DNA of 64,000 nucleotides from Xiphias gladius. Taxonomy: Eukaryota > Chordata > Actinopteri > Istiophoriformes > Xiphiidae. A program made the position numbers and the translations under genes. Positions within the stretch are counted from its first letter, which is position 1. The number at the start of each line of letters is the position of its first letter. The stretch spans positions 18,178,001 to 18,242,000 of the forward strand of contig NC_053422.1 in assembly GCF_016859285.1 (NCBI RefSeq), read 5' to 3'. This document shows, piece by piece, positions 11,666-24,770 of this stretch. The notes below the pieces were generated by a model. It ran no database searches and was not told the DNA's origin. It saw only the letters and a program-made list of their open reading frames with translations.

Positions 11666-14600
11666 ATGGAAGGGTCTGACAGTCAAGAGCAGAGTGGCAG
11701 TGACCAGCCAGAGTCACAGCGCAGACGGCAGCTGGACCGCCTGGACAGGGAGGAGGCCTTCTACCAGTTTGTCAACAATCTCAGTGATGAGGACTATCGT
11801 CTCATGAGAGACAACAATCTCTTGGGCACCCCAGGTAATAATCCTTTAATCAAATTACAGTAGTCTATAGTCTTGTGAAAATAATAAGTGACTGTGGAAA
11901 TGTTTGTATGATTTTAAGCAACTCAAAAGGTAATTAGTTTTATTTTAAAACAGATAGGGCTGGGTATCCAGTACTCAGTGTGTTGCAGGTAGTAATAAAT
12001 GAAATGTGATAATGATAAAATGATACCTAGTGAGGTCACACAGATGCCTGTAGGAAAGTTTCAGCAGCTGATCCTAAGCGTGTGCAGTAGTTAGTTTCAC
12101 TGGTGCTTTTTGGTTACTTTTAATGATTAAATCCTCACTATCATTTTATTGTCTCCCTTTCCATGCTAACTGAGCTGTACCAAATTCCATTCCTCCCTTT
12201 CAAAGTTTCAAAATGTAATTAGAAAGATTATTTTAAAAGTGCTATTATAGGTTTAGAACAACTTAAATCATGAAATTTAGAATTAGGTTAATAATCTGTG
12301 GCTTATTCAAGGCTTTTATGTGCACTGTATGTATATACCGGTGCTTCACATTAAACATCATATAGCAGGGCTAATAAGTAGGCTACAGTGCCTTTTGAAT
12401 AAAGTAGGGATTCAGAACGAATGATTCACATCTGGTTTAGAAAAAGTGAACATGCTCCTTGTACTTAATGGGGAAACTAAACCATATTAGCTGTTATGTC
12501 ATTGTGCTGTGATGTCACATAAACTATACTTCAACCCACCTACTCCAGTGTTGTAAGTTGATAAATTATAAAGTTTTATATTCTGAATATAAGATTGTTA
12601 AATGTTTTTGGTGTAGAGGACTTTCAAACATGCAAGAATTTATTTGATGTTGCTACTGCTTCAAAAGTACTGGTCATCAAAATTTCTATTATAAGCTAAC
12701 AGTTTGCAGGCATGCCTTTGCAAATGTATTATTTTTTTTATGACTATTTGGTAAAATCTATGTCCTTCTCCATCTTCACACATTTCCTACTTCCCAGTAG
12801 AATGAGAAGTTATAATGAAAGTTAAGCTTAGGTACCTTTAGTTTTGGATTTGTCATTCTGCTCAAAATGCAACACCGTACGGACTATTTAAGACGCCCAA
12901 TCCGTTTCTGTCCCAGGATAGTGGGAGGGGGAATGTAAGTTTGGAACATCCTTTAGTGGAGCACCCTGCAAAGGAGAGGGCATTGAATGGACAGTGGCAT
13001 GCCCTGGTAAGTCTGGAGGTTTTCAGTATTGTCCTGTTGATGTGTTCAAAGACAAACAAACAAACAGATCTATGGGCCAATAGAGTACAAAAAATTAAAC
13101 ACCAGTTCTTTTCTGACATATGTACAACATTTCTACGGTATAGTACGAGATTTTTTTTTTTTTTTTTAATTCTTTAGTTCTCTACCTGCCATGTAGTTGC
13201 TACAGTGCGTCCATCTACCGATTTTCCTCTTTTTGTGCATTAAATTCGAAAATGTGTGTTCTTACTGTAGGGAGTTAAACTGTCAATTCCTCCCAACCAC
13301 CTGCAATGTCTTTCTCCCAGTTTACGCTTGTGGTCAGACTTGTGAAGAGGAACTAAAGACTTGATAATCTTCCGGAAATTAATGTGTAGATTGCCTTTTG
13401 TGTAGACTTTTATTCTGTTTTGTAATGTCTCTTTCAGGAGAGGTAACGGAGGACGAGCTGTTTAATAGACTTCAGCAAATCAAAGATGGTCCAGAGCAGC
13501 AGAATAACACCCCTAGTACTGAAACTGGAGAAGATCCAGTTGGTAAGTTTGCCGTTTTATATATATTTTTTTTCTCTTTTATGGCTGTGTGATCTACTGT
13601 CAAATTCAGACACTGATTTGTCACTTATTTTTACTCTGCTAATTTTCAGCACAACCAGAAAGCTCTGAGGATCCTGCCAGTGGGGATAGTCTCCTGGACT
13701 GGCTGAACACAGTGAGGCGCACAGGCAACACAACCAGAACTGGTCATCGTGGAAACCAGTCATGGCGGGCAGTAAGCCAGACCAACCCAAACAGCGGCGA
13801 TTTTCGCTTCAGCCTTGAAATCAGTGTTAACCGTAACCTGGCTGAACAGCAGGCAGCTGCCGAAGGGGAACAGGTGTCTCCAGAGGAATCTTCAGAGGGT
13901 CAAGAAGTGGTGACAAATGCTGAACCGCAGGTCCCCATGGAGACAGAAGTGGTGGAAGAACCAGTTGTAGAGGAGTTGGCTGTCATAGTGGAACCAGAGC
14001 CTGAACTAGAAGAAGTTGTTTCACAAGAGATTTTAGGAGAACCGCCAAGCTCACCTGCTGCCCTGCCAGTACCACCCCCACTTTCTCCTTCTCCGCGCAG
14101 AGGACAAAGGAGAGCCCGGAGCCGCAGTCCAGAACTACGCAGGACCAGGGCCCGTACAGCCAGGAGCCGCTCCCCTCTCAGTTTGGATCAGCTGGATGGT
14201 CTCACTAATCCACGTCAGGCTCACAGCTCTCTAGGACCTAACACTGCCACCAGTTCGCCCCCTGTGCCTCAAGTGGAGGGCAGTTCACGGACTCGGCAAC
14301 ATGTTCTTTCCAGGCAAAGCACTGTTGACAATGATGTACAGCCATCTAGGGTTGGTGCAGAATCGGTCCCAGAGGCCCAAAACGTCGAATCTCAGGAAGG
14401 AGAAGCTGCTGGGGGAGAAGGGGGTGGAGAAGGGGGTGGAGAAGGGGGTGCAGCAGGGCGCCGTCCCCCTACTATTATGCTTGATCTCCAGGTGCGTCGT
14501 GTGCGTCCTGGCGAATATCGGCAAAGAGACAGCATTGCCAGTCGTACCCGCTCGCGTTCTCAGAACTCAAACAACACATTTCTTTATGAGAGTGAGCGTG

Positions 14601-15331
14601 GTGGATTTCGTAGGACTTTCTCACGCTCTGAGCGTGCTGGTGTGAGGACCTATGTCAGCACTATTCGCATCCCTATCCGAAGAATCTCTGATGCAGGTTT
14701 GGGAGAGGCAACCTCAATGGCTCTCCAATCTATGATTAGGCAGATTATGACTGGTTTTGGTGAACTTGGCTACCTCATGGATTCAGACTCTGATTCTTCA
14801 GATTCAAACCGTGGAGCCAACACACCTACGGATCTGGGTGAAAACCTCAACAACTCAGATGCTACTCCTGCTGCTGCTCCTGCCGCTGATGTTGATGAAC
14901 CACCTGTGGCTGCTGGAGTCAGAGCAAGGACAGCTGAGACTGATATAGCTGAGGGCCTCGCCACTGGTCCACCTGCCTCTGGTGGCAGGGCTAGACCTAG
15001 ACCACCTATCAGCCTAGAGGAGCCTAGCTCACTGCCCTTCCTGCGGCTCGCCCACTTCTTCCTCCTAAATGATGATGACGAGGACCAGCCCCAAGGGCTG
15101 ACTAAAGAGCAGATTGACAACCTCTCCATGCGCAACTTTGGTGAGAGTGATGCCTTGAAGACTTGCAGTGTCTGCATAACAGAATATGCAGAAGGTAACA
15201 AGCTACGTAAGCTGCCCTGCTCTCATGAATACCATGTGCACTGCATTGATCGCTGGCTGTCTGAAAACTCCACTTGCCCTATCTGTCGCAGGGCTGTCTT
15301 GGTATCAGCCAATCGAGAGAGTGTGGTGTAG
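11666..15331 (+). CDS. rlim: RLIM (RNF12) RING-H2 E3 ubiquitin ligase, 651 aa
   Basis: Three coding exons: 11666-11834, 13438-13542 and 13650-15331, all with phase-1 junctions and canonical GT-AG sites, giving 651 residues (human 624). The N-terminus has the RLIM signature [20 protein letters not shown]. Next come [12 protein letters not shown], an acidic Pro/Glu-rich middle, Arg/Ser-rich basic blocks likely to act in nuclear targeting, and a C-terminal RING-H2 at residues 597-637 (C-x2-C, then CSHEYHVHC, then CPIC). All eight zinc ligands are present and the end is ESVV. RLIM ubiquitinates nuclear targets such as CLIM/LDB cofactors and REX1. A (Gly-Gly-Glu-Gly)n tract is specific to this copy. 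Secure. Confidence 0.97.
14398..14452 (+). repeat. rlim: In-frame 15-bp tandem repeat inside rlim
   Basis: About three units of GGAGAAGGGGGTG encode a Gly/Glu tract reading [13 protein letters not shown]. The array is in frame (unit length is a multiple of 3), so length changes would preserve the protein. Confidence 0.85.
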
Positions 15332-17240
15332 CTCATTACAAACTACAGGCCTTTTGTCTCAACTAAATAATCTAATACCCCAAGTCCATGAGAGGCTTTT
15401 GAGGAAATGTGTCTCCACTGTTGAAATGTATTTCCTTCATACCATTTGTGAGTTTGATCATAATGCAGTTGCAGGTTTGATTATGAGGTGCTCCATACAG
15501 TGACATCGGGACATATTCACTCTCTAGTAAGACATTTATTAATGCAGTCCAAAGTTAGACACAAGCAATGCATGCTGTTTTAATCAACCTGTAGTGACCA
15601 AGCAGTTTTTTACACTGCGTCAAGCCATGCGCACAAGCATATCTGTATCTCATAAAGAATCCCTTGGTTATAAATGCTGCACACCTGCAGGTAGTTCAGG
15701 CACTTCAAATCTGCTCTTTTGTATTAGCTCCTAAATGGCGCCTTTATATACCATAAGTTGGGTAATGGTACAATTCTTAGTTACACCAGTTCAAAGTATT
15801 AGCTGTAAATAAGCTTGTAAAAATAATTTTGAATCATACTTTGTATCATTGAATTGGTTCTGGATAGTTAATGACCTCATCAAAATTAGGGTAGTGTTGG
15901 CCGCAAATACTCTATCATCGCATCTCTAAATTTGGTGTTAAACAAATAGGCGATATCAGTGTAAACAGCAGAATTATTTAGAGATTCTGATGTCCAAAGG
16001 ATGTAGGACATTAATTGGTTTGCCATTTACAGTGTGACTTGTACTTTCCTTTTTTTTTTGTTAACCTGAAAGAAACAAACTACTATTTTGGAGTGGCATA
16101 TACCATGAAAATTCTCAGTGTGCGCTGAATTGTTTAAAAAAAAAAAAAATTGTACAGTAATAAGGGAAAGATAAATTCAGCTAGGTTACTTTTGCAAAGC
16201 ACAAGTTTATTTTGGACTCATAACATCCTTATTTTCATGATCATTAAAATGATTGGGTAGAAAAATTAGGGATGTCTCAATATTGGTAGTAGATTGGAGT
16301 TGATATCAAGTTGTTGGCATGTGAATTTCCCCACCTCAAAAATATTATACTAACAGGCATGGCATTTCGGAAATTTAAATATATTTGCTTTAGATTTTTC
16401 CCCACATGTAAAAGGAAATTTACTTTTTAATGTAGAACAACTTCACAATCCTTTTGTGCTGACATCCATTAGCTACTGGTCTGATGTTTAATTTTGCCTC
16501 TAACATGCTGGATTGTCTGTATTAATTGACTGTTGAATTAAGTTCTTTAAGCTGGTATTGGCATAAAGTGAAATGACCAGAAATCGACCTTAACTGAAAT
16601 GTAGACTTGCCTTCTCAACTCCACCTCATTGTACAAGTGACAAGTTATTAATCCAAAGGGTTGGGTGTTGGGACATTTACTAGGTCTGCAAATAAATCAC
16701 ATCATTGTCTTAGTAAGGCTCCAGTAGAAAGTCAGGACGCTCGGCCACTGTGCTCTCCTCCTGCCTCACGAGCACATGCTCCATATCAGTGTGCAATACA
16801 TGCAAAGGTGAAAGTAGGGGATTACAAACCATGATATAAAGGTATGCTATTCTTAAAAACTGTTGTTAATGGCTAAAATCTTAAATGAAGACTTATGATG
16901 TTTTAAAATGTGTTTAAGTTCTTTTTATTTTATTTAGAAGTTCTGTAGGTTTTGATAGCACTGTTGATGAACAGGAACACTGGCTGAAGGAAGAAAAGGG
17001 CATTGCTATTAATGCCATCCTGCCACGTGTCTTGTTTTGCTGTTTGATGTCTTTACCACAATTATTACTTCCCTTCTTGGGACAAAGTTTGAATGCGAGA
17101 CGTTGTCATTGATGAAAACCATAAACATGTAAATGAAATGTATGTTCCCTCTTAGGCCATGCTTTAGTTTTGGCCTTGTTCTGTGACCCACCCAGTGCAG
17201 TATGTTAACTGGGTGTTAAATGAAACTAACCGCTGAATTA
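15332..17240 (+). other. rlim: rlim 3' flank, probable 3' UTR
   Basis: AT-rich sequence without convincing coding frames, with possible poly(A) hexamers such as AATAAA near 16689. It contains the first copy of the diverged repeat listed at 16377-16890. Confidence 0.4.
16377..16890 (+). repeat. Diverged dispersed repeat, copy 1 (downstream of rlim)
   Basis: About 500 bases align in direct orientation with 19215-19608 in glod5 intron 2. Shared blocks include CCCCACATGTAAAAGGA, CTGCCTCACGAGCACATGCT, CCATATC..GTGTGCAA and GGGGATTACAAACCATGATA. The alignment has many substitutions and several indels, so the duplication is old or these are two copies of an interspersed element. Confidence 0.8.
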
Positions 17241-17609
17241 AACAAGTTGTTATGCTACAAAATGCATTGCCGTCATGCATTCTGTACTCTAACTCTGCTG
17301 TTTGATCATTTTTTGCTGCATCCAGATGCACACATTGCTAGTTAATACCTTTATATATTAAACAGTCTAAATATTATTTTATTTTTACGTTTACTTTAAT
17401 CTGTATTTGTTTATTTTTTCATGCTAGTCCACTTTCTTAAAATGTCATTTATTACATGGTCCTTTAAAGCTGATCCTAACAACTTTGAATGATGAGCATG
17501 GTGATGGTGTGAAGAGCAAGTAGAAGAGGTGATGTTGGTGTTCCCGTCCCACCAGTGTTAATAGTATTAGATCATACTCACTGTACTCCACATTCATTTG
17601 ACTAAAAAT

Positions 17610-18055
17610 ACACTCAGAGACCACTTTATTAGGTACACCTGTCCAACAATACAACAACTCTGCTATAACTTGTACCCCATTAAGTTTATAAATCCTTTTT
17701 CAGGTGTCAGTGTTTGTGCACATTGTCAGAAATGTGAATTCTATTCTGTTTTTATTACTAAGGTCATAGTTAAAGGTGTTGTTACTGGACTACATTATAT
17801 GTCTAGGTTTTTTAAGTGTGTTTTTTGTCCTTCCCGGTTACATACTGTACATGGGGGGGCAGAATATTAGAAACATCTGTGATTATAATGCAGCCCAGTA
17901 CAACACCATCACTAACTATGACCTAAACGCCAAAACAATTTAAAGAACGTCTCTGTGAGTGTAAAAAAAAATCAATATCATAAAATAGCAGTACAGTTCT
18001 GTTGGACTGCATTAAGGCTGCAGGGATGCAGCTAATGTAGTGGCCACTGAGTGTA
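17610..18055. mobile_element. Non-autonomous DNA transposon (MITE) with CACTCAG termini
   Basis: The left end reads CACTCAGAGACCACTTTATTAG and the right end, on the other strand, CACTCAGTGGCCACTACATTAG. These are clear terminal inverted repeats about 445 bases apart. The motif CCACTTTATTAGGTACACCTG is, from memory, a widespread vertebrate repeat end. No transposase frame is inside. The superfamily is not assigned. Confidence 0.7.
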
Positions 18056-18432
18056 TGTGTCATCAGATTTAATGCATTTGACCACCTGCTCTTGGGAAGG
18101 AAGTGATAATCCTAGCACCCCAACAGGTAGGATTTGTGAAAATCCCCATTCACGTGGTAGAATAGCGGGGTTTGACAAGCTCCTGGACAAGAATGGCCAT
18201 TAAATGGCCAATAATCCAACTTTTAAACACGTGAAACTAAAAGCACGAAACTAACGCTGTAGTCCCAGAACCCTGGGGGATCGGAACATAACAAACCGCA
18301 CTCAGGGATTTTTTTTTTTTTTTTTTTTGACGTTGCAGCACCAAGCACAGAGACCGGTAAAGCCTGGTAGACTGCAGTTAACAGTCCACGGCGGAACAAA
18401 CAAGGAAGTGTCGGCGTCAGACCACGGTAAGG

Positions 18433-20246
<1,814 letters not shown>

Positions 20247-20981
20247 GACCTCTTTGGCCTTATTTCTGGACACATTAAAATTCATTCAAACTCTGCACCA
20301 GCTCTGTCTGTTCGGCCTACTTTGCACAATCACAGTTTCAGTTATGAGGTTCTGAGACCTAAATGACTGTAGTTCAAACAACACATGCACTTAGATTGAG
20401 ACTTGGGTAGATAACATCAGTTGGCTGCGCAGAGACACTGTTCCTGTGTTGTTCTGCTGACCAGTAGTTGCCATTTTAACTATGTGTGGAAAAAGGCTGT
20501 TTTATATTTTGTAATAGCATGAAAGGTGAAAAACACCTGGAAAAGTTTAGCTATATAATCAAATGGGTACTTATGAAGATATGTTTTCTTTCTGAAACTA
20601 AAAAGTAATCAAAGGTCATTTCTTTTACTAAAGACTGTTTTTATGCCTTTTATTGACAAAATTTCATTTAATGTTTAGATTATGTTAGCTTTTGCCATGT
20701 CTTATACCTTCATGAATATGTTTACTAAAGTTTTCTAGAAATATACTGTACATACAAAAATCCATATGTTTTGGGACTGTTTCTGTTTTATAGCTCTTTT
20801 TATATAAAATAACTTGCCCATTTGAATAGAAAAAATACTGATTTCCGTTGCTTGTCAGTTTCATAACCATTTACGGAAATAATATGAATGTTAGTTAATA
20901 ATCAAGATAAACAGAATTTTCCAATTTACTGTATATAAAAATGACTAAAAGCTCACAGGTTCAGTACAAGACTTGCAGTGG
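20247..20981 (+). other. glod5: glod5 3' UTR and flank
   Basis: Non-coding, AT-rich. Its first 200 bases reappear, inverted and diverged, in both units of the tandem duplication, which shows that exon and UTR moved together. Confidence 0.5.
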
Positions 20982-23900
20982 AAATTTAGTGAAAAGGAGA
21001 TTTTCTCTCTGAGTGCTTCATTGACACTGTTGTGTAGAACCAGGTAAGTCCGTGACGGTGCGTACACATATATGTAAGTATGGGCTGGGATACAGGCAGA
21101 ATGTGTATATGTAAAATAGACCAAGTGTATATTTTATATATCAAGTATATCAGTATGTTGCTGTGTGGACTACGCACTGGCTGTGACGATGAAGACTATC
21201 CATCTAGCAAGCGAATTTTAGGTCTCCTGAAACCCCTGGGTATCCATTATACCTCCTGTTGGGTCTCAACATGCAACTTTGACTTTTCGTGAATTCAAAC
21301 GAAAATCTGAAAGTTTGGGATAAGTTAAAAAAAATTAACTGTTAGCATTTCCCTGCCTATTTGGCTAAGTTTAGTAACCAAAGCTCAATGAAACCTTGTT
21401 GTCATGACTTCTGTCAACATTTCATGAGCATGAATTTAGCTTATTTTATATTTTAAGGTTATTAGGTATGCCCGTACACCTGTACAGTCCATATTTTGCT
21501 ATTAGTCTTGTGATTATTTGTCTCTTGCTTCAGGTCATGCATCCCATTGCCTGCTCTGCATGTTTCCACCAGTATGGCAATGCCAGCTCTGACGGCAGTG
21601 AAAAAAGTGTGCCACCTAAAGATTGTAAAAAAAAAAAAAAAGGCAGCAGACATCTTTTGAGTGACAGAACATGAGGAAGAGGTACAACAACATACATTCA
21701 GTTAACAAGGGGACAACAGTACAGGCATGAGTTTGGGCAGCCATGTCGGTTATTTCGAAAGAAGTCTTAATTTACCCAGAATTCATAGCAAATTAGCCCT
21801 GCTTAAAACAAATGAAGAACTTGACAGCTTTGTGTAACGGATGAATTTATACGTCTATCTGAAATCTTACTAGTAGTTTGATCTAAGCCATAGTTTGTCT
21901 GAGGTACAGCTTCTGTGGCAGAGGATTTCTGACAGGAAGTGTCCTTTAAAAATAAATACACCATCCATCAGGCTTGTATGGAGCAGAAGAACACCTAGAA
22001 AGACACAGTGTTTTCTTGTAAATGTTTTCATTGCTGAATATTTTCACCAGTGAAGTTAAAAAAAAATAAAAAATTTAAAAAAAGCCACACTTGCCATTCA
22101 AAAAACAGAGAAAAACAAGATCTGTTTAAAGACTACATACGAGTGGGCATTTTGCAGCAAACAAGTACTGTGCAAGTACCGTGTATGCACCAAATAATGT
22201 GACACTTTTTGTTATTACCATTACTATTTTTTTTTTTTTTTTACAATTTTTAACCAAACTTTTACTATTATATGTTGTTGGAAAAAGGCAGTTAGTTTTT
22301 GTGTAAACACAGGAATTGATCGCCTGTATCCACAGCTTTTAGATAAACAAAACAGATCAGCACAATGTTCTGTGTCCACAGCAGGCACCGTATTGTCTAA
22401 AATTAATGAAGCCATATTGATTTGAGCTAACACACATGGGTGAGCCAAAAATCACTTCAGTTGTCGAATTAAAATCATTTAGACTAGACTATTTTGGTCA
22501 CGTCTATCATTTTTTTTCATCTTCGGTAAGAGAGCAATATATATATATATATATATACACTATAAACAGGTTTCCTTAAAGCTCCACAGGTTAGGTTACA
22601 ACTACATAGTACACTGTGTGCTCTGAATTAACATAACAAAGACCATTGGAACAAATGTGTAAAGTTCTCCTTGATGCAAAACATAGTAGCCCAAGTTTTG
22701 TTCCTTATACAGCTGACAGGTCAGAGGTTAACCAGGGTACATCTATTTTTTAAAGGTTTAAACCCCCCCCCAAAAAAAGCTAATTTATAATGGAAAATAC
22801 GGCACTGGATGAATGTTGTATGGAAAGATCATCTTAAGTTATTGCTGTGGTTGACCATCAGGTTCTTTCCCTATGTTGTAAACAAAGCAAGAGAGGCAAA
22901 GTCTTTCACAAGTACAGAGGGAATAATGACATCACTGACTGATGTCACTTTGACTAATATGTAAATACCTAATAGTTATAAAGACACTTGAGTTTTGTAC
23001 TTTAGGATAAGGAACTGTGGTCACTGAATAAAAACGTTTCCTGGAGTAACGAGGAAAGACTGGCACTGTGTAACACTGCAAAACAGGGCAATGCCTTCAG
23101 ATGATCTGTCCTAAATATAAAGCATAACAGCTATTATATGACTGACATTATGTGGCTAATGACTAAACAAAGAATCTTAAAAAAGGACATTAGCAATGAA
23201 CGTGTCACAGGAATTTTGAGTAACCAGCCAATTAGAAAAAGTATGTTAGTGAGAATTGTGAATATTACTGGTATTATTATACACATCATGATATATTACT
23301 GCAAAGTTTTTCCTGCACTGACACTTCCTGCATTCCTGTGTTTTATCATAAGTGAAAGTTCCAATGGTAAATACAGAAAATGAAGACAAAGGACCCTTGG
23401 CAGCCAAAAGTATCCCCTTAGATGTTATAGTGTAACATGACCAGTTGGCTTTTTTATTAGGAAACACTCAATAAAAAGGGAGGGAATTCAGACACAATAG
23501 ACATGAATTACAGGTGTATAGTTTTCAGACTTTCTCCACTCACAGCAACACACCGACTATAAAATAGTTGTGTAATCTCAGATGTCTATTGACAAGCGCC
23601 TCTTTACACCTATAGCTGTAGATGGAGTTTCCATACAACAACTGCTGAACAAATTATATTTAATGTCTAGGTTTACGGTCAGGAAATTGAGAAAGGATGT
23701 ATATATTACTCATAATGCTTCTCACACATAGGTATCAGAGTAAATAGAAGTAATAACTGGGTTATCATCTTATCACTGATATATGAACGGATAACATACA
23801 AAGGTACAGTATGACTGTGCTTTGATAGGGAGTGCATGAAAATCCATAGAGGAAAATGAAAGCTGTCTATTGTTTTTTGTACATTATATTGCGACATACA

Positions 23901-24204
23901 GGAAAAATAATGAATATGGGGAATCATGGTCTGAAGACGGAAATATTCAGTACTGAGAAAATACAATACCTGGTTGGGGAAAAAATTAATCATTGACCCA
24001 ATATTTGGTCTAGAATATGTAATGTACTAGTGCGGAGCTTATTTTGTCTGTTCGGTTTCTCTTCATCAAATTAAAAAAAAAAAAACATCTTAAGTAATCA
24101 TTTCACCATACAGCACTAGATTTTCAGATGTTGACTGTTTCACTTTGTATTCTACTACGAAAAAATAAAACAGCGTTTTTCAAGTATAATTAAAACCCCT
24201 GGTC

Positions 24205-24499
24205 TAAAATGCAGGAACAGTGTCTCTGCACAGCCAACTGATGTTATCTACCCCAGTCTCAATCTAAGTGCATGTGTTGTTTGAACTACAGTCATTTAGG
24301 TCTCAGAACCTCATAGTTGAAACAGTAATTGTGCAAAGTAGGCCGAACAGACAGAGCTAGTGCAGAGTTTGGATGTATTATGAGGTCTCAAGAAGATTCC
24401 TCTAATGTTGACTGCTTATAGTTTAACACTTCAATGAGATTGTGGTCTTGATTTCTGAAGTACAGAGAGGTAATGGTCCCCACAGCACCACTCCTCTCG
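24205..24499 (-). pseudogene. glod5: Inverted copy of glod5 last exon plus 3' UTR (unit 1)
   Basis: The reverse complement aligns with glod5 20134-20440: the last exon from [14 protein letters not shown] to its stop, then the UTR with a deletion of roughly 25-30 bases. The glod5 frame can still be read (LYFRNQDHNLIEVLNY, then a changed tail ending ESS). No upstream glod5 exons accompany it, so it is a fragment. It abuts a direct-orientation piece of the same UTR (24500-24600), giving a fold-back junction. Confidence 0.85.
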
Positions 24500-24600
24500 G
24501 AACACATGAAAATACATCCAGACTCTGCACCAACTCTGTTCATTTGGCCTATGTTGCACAATTACTCTTTCAGCTATGAGGTTCTGAGACCCAAATTCCA
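24500..24600 (+). pseudogene. Direct copy of glod5 3' UTR fragment (unit 1)
   Basis: Aligns in plus orientation with about 20267-20362 of the glod5 3' UTR (ACTCTGCACCAACTCTGTTC, CTATGAGGTTCTGAGACC). It begins exactly where the inverted exon copy ends. A second copy lies at 28296-28395 in unit 2. Confidence 0.8.
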
Positions 24601-24770
24601 CAAAAAATTCATGACATGGCAATGATCCCGAACACACAGCAAAAATCACGCTAGAGTTTTTAAAGAAGAAAAAAGTAAGTCACTGTATTTACAGATAAAA
24701 GTCCCCATTGGATATACTGTATGCTTGTGCGGAGTAGTTTTGCATGTGAACTTTAGTAGCGATTGTATGA

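Larger units (their letters stand above)
20982..24678. repeat. Tandem duplication, unit 1 (3.70 kb)
   Basis: Matches 24771-28473 from end to end with roughly 15-20 small differences, mostly single bases and homopolymer indels. Identity is above 99%. The unit has no recognisable gene beyond the inverted glod5 exon fragment near its right end. It contains a (TA)n tract near 22541-22557 and several A or T runs. A 92-base spacer (24679-24770) separates the units. Recent duplication or an assembly artefact. Confidence 0.95.

Noticed and set aside
22905-23995. Duplicated open frames of 73-95 codons inside the tandem repeat (again near 26.9-27.8 kb)
   Set aside because: Their recurrence reflects the DNA duplication, not protein conservation. 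Composition is AT-rich with no domain or splice support.
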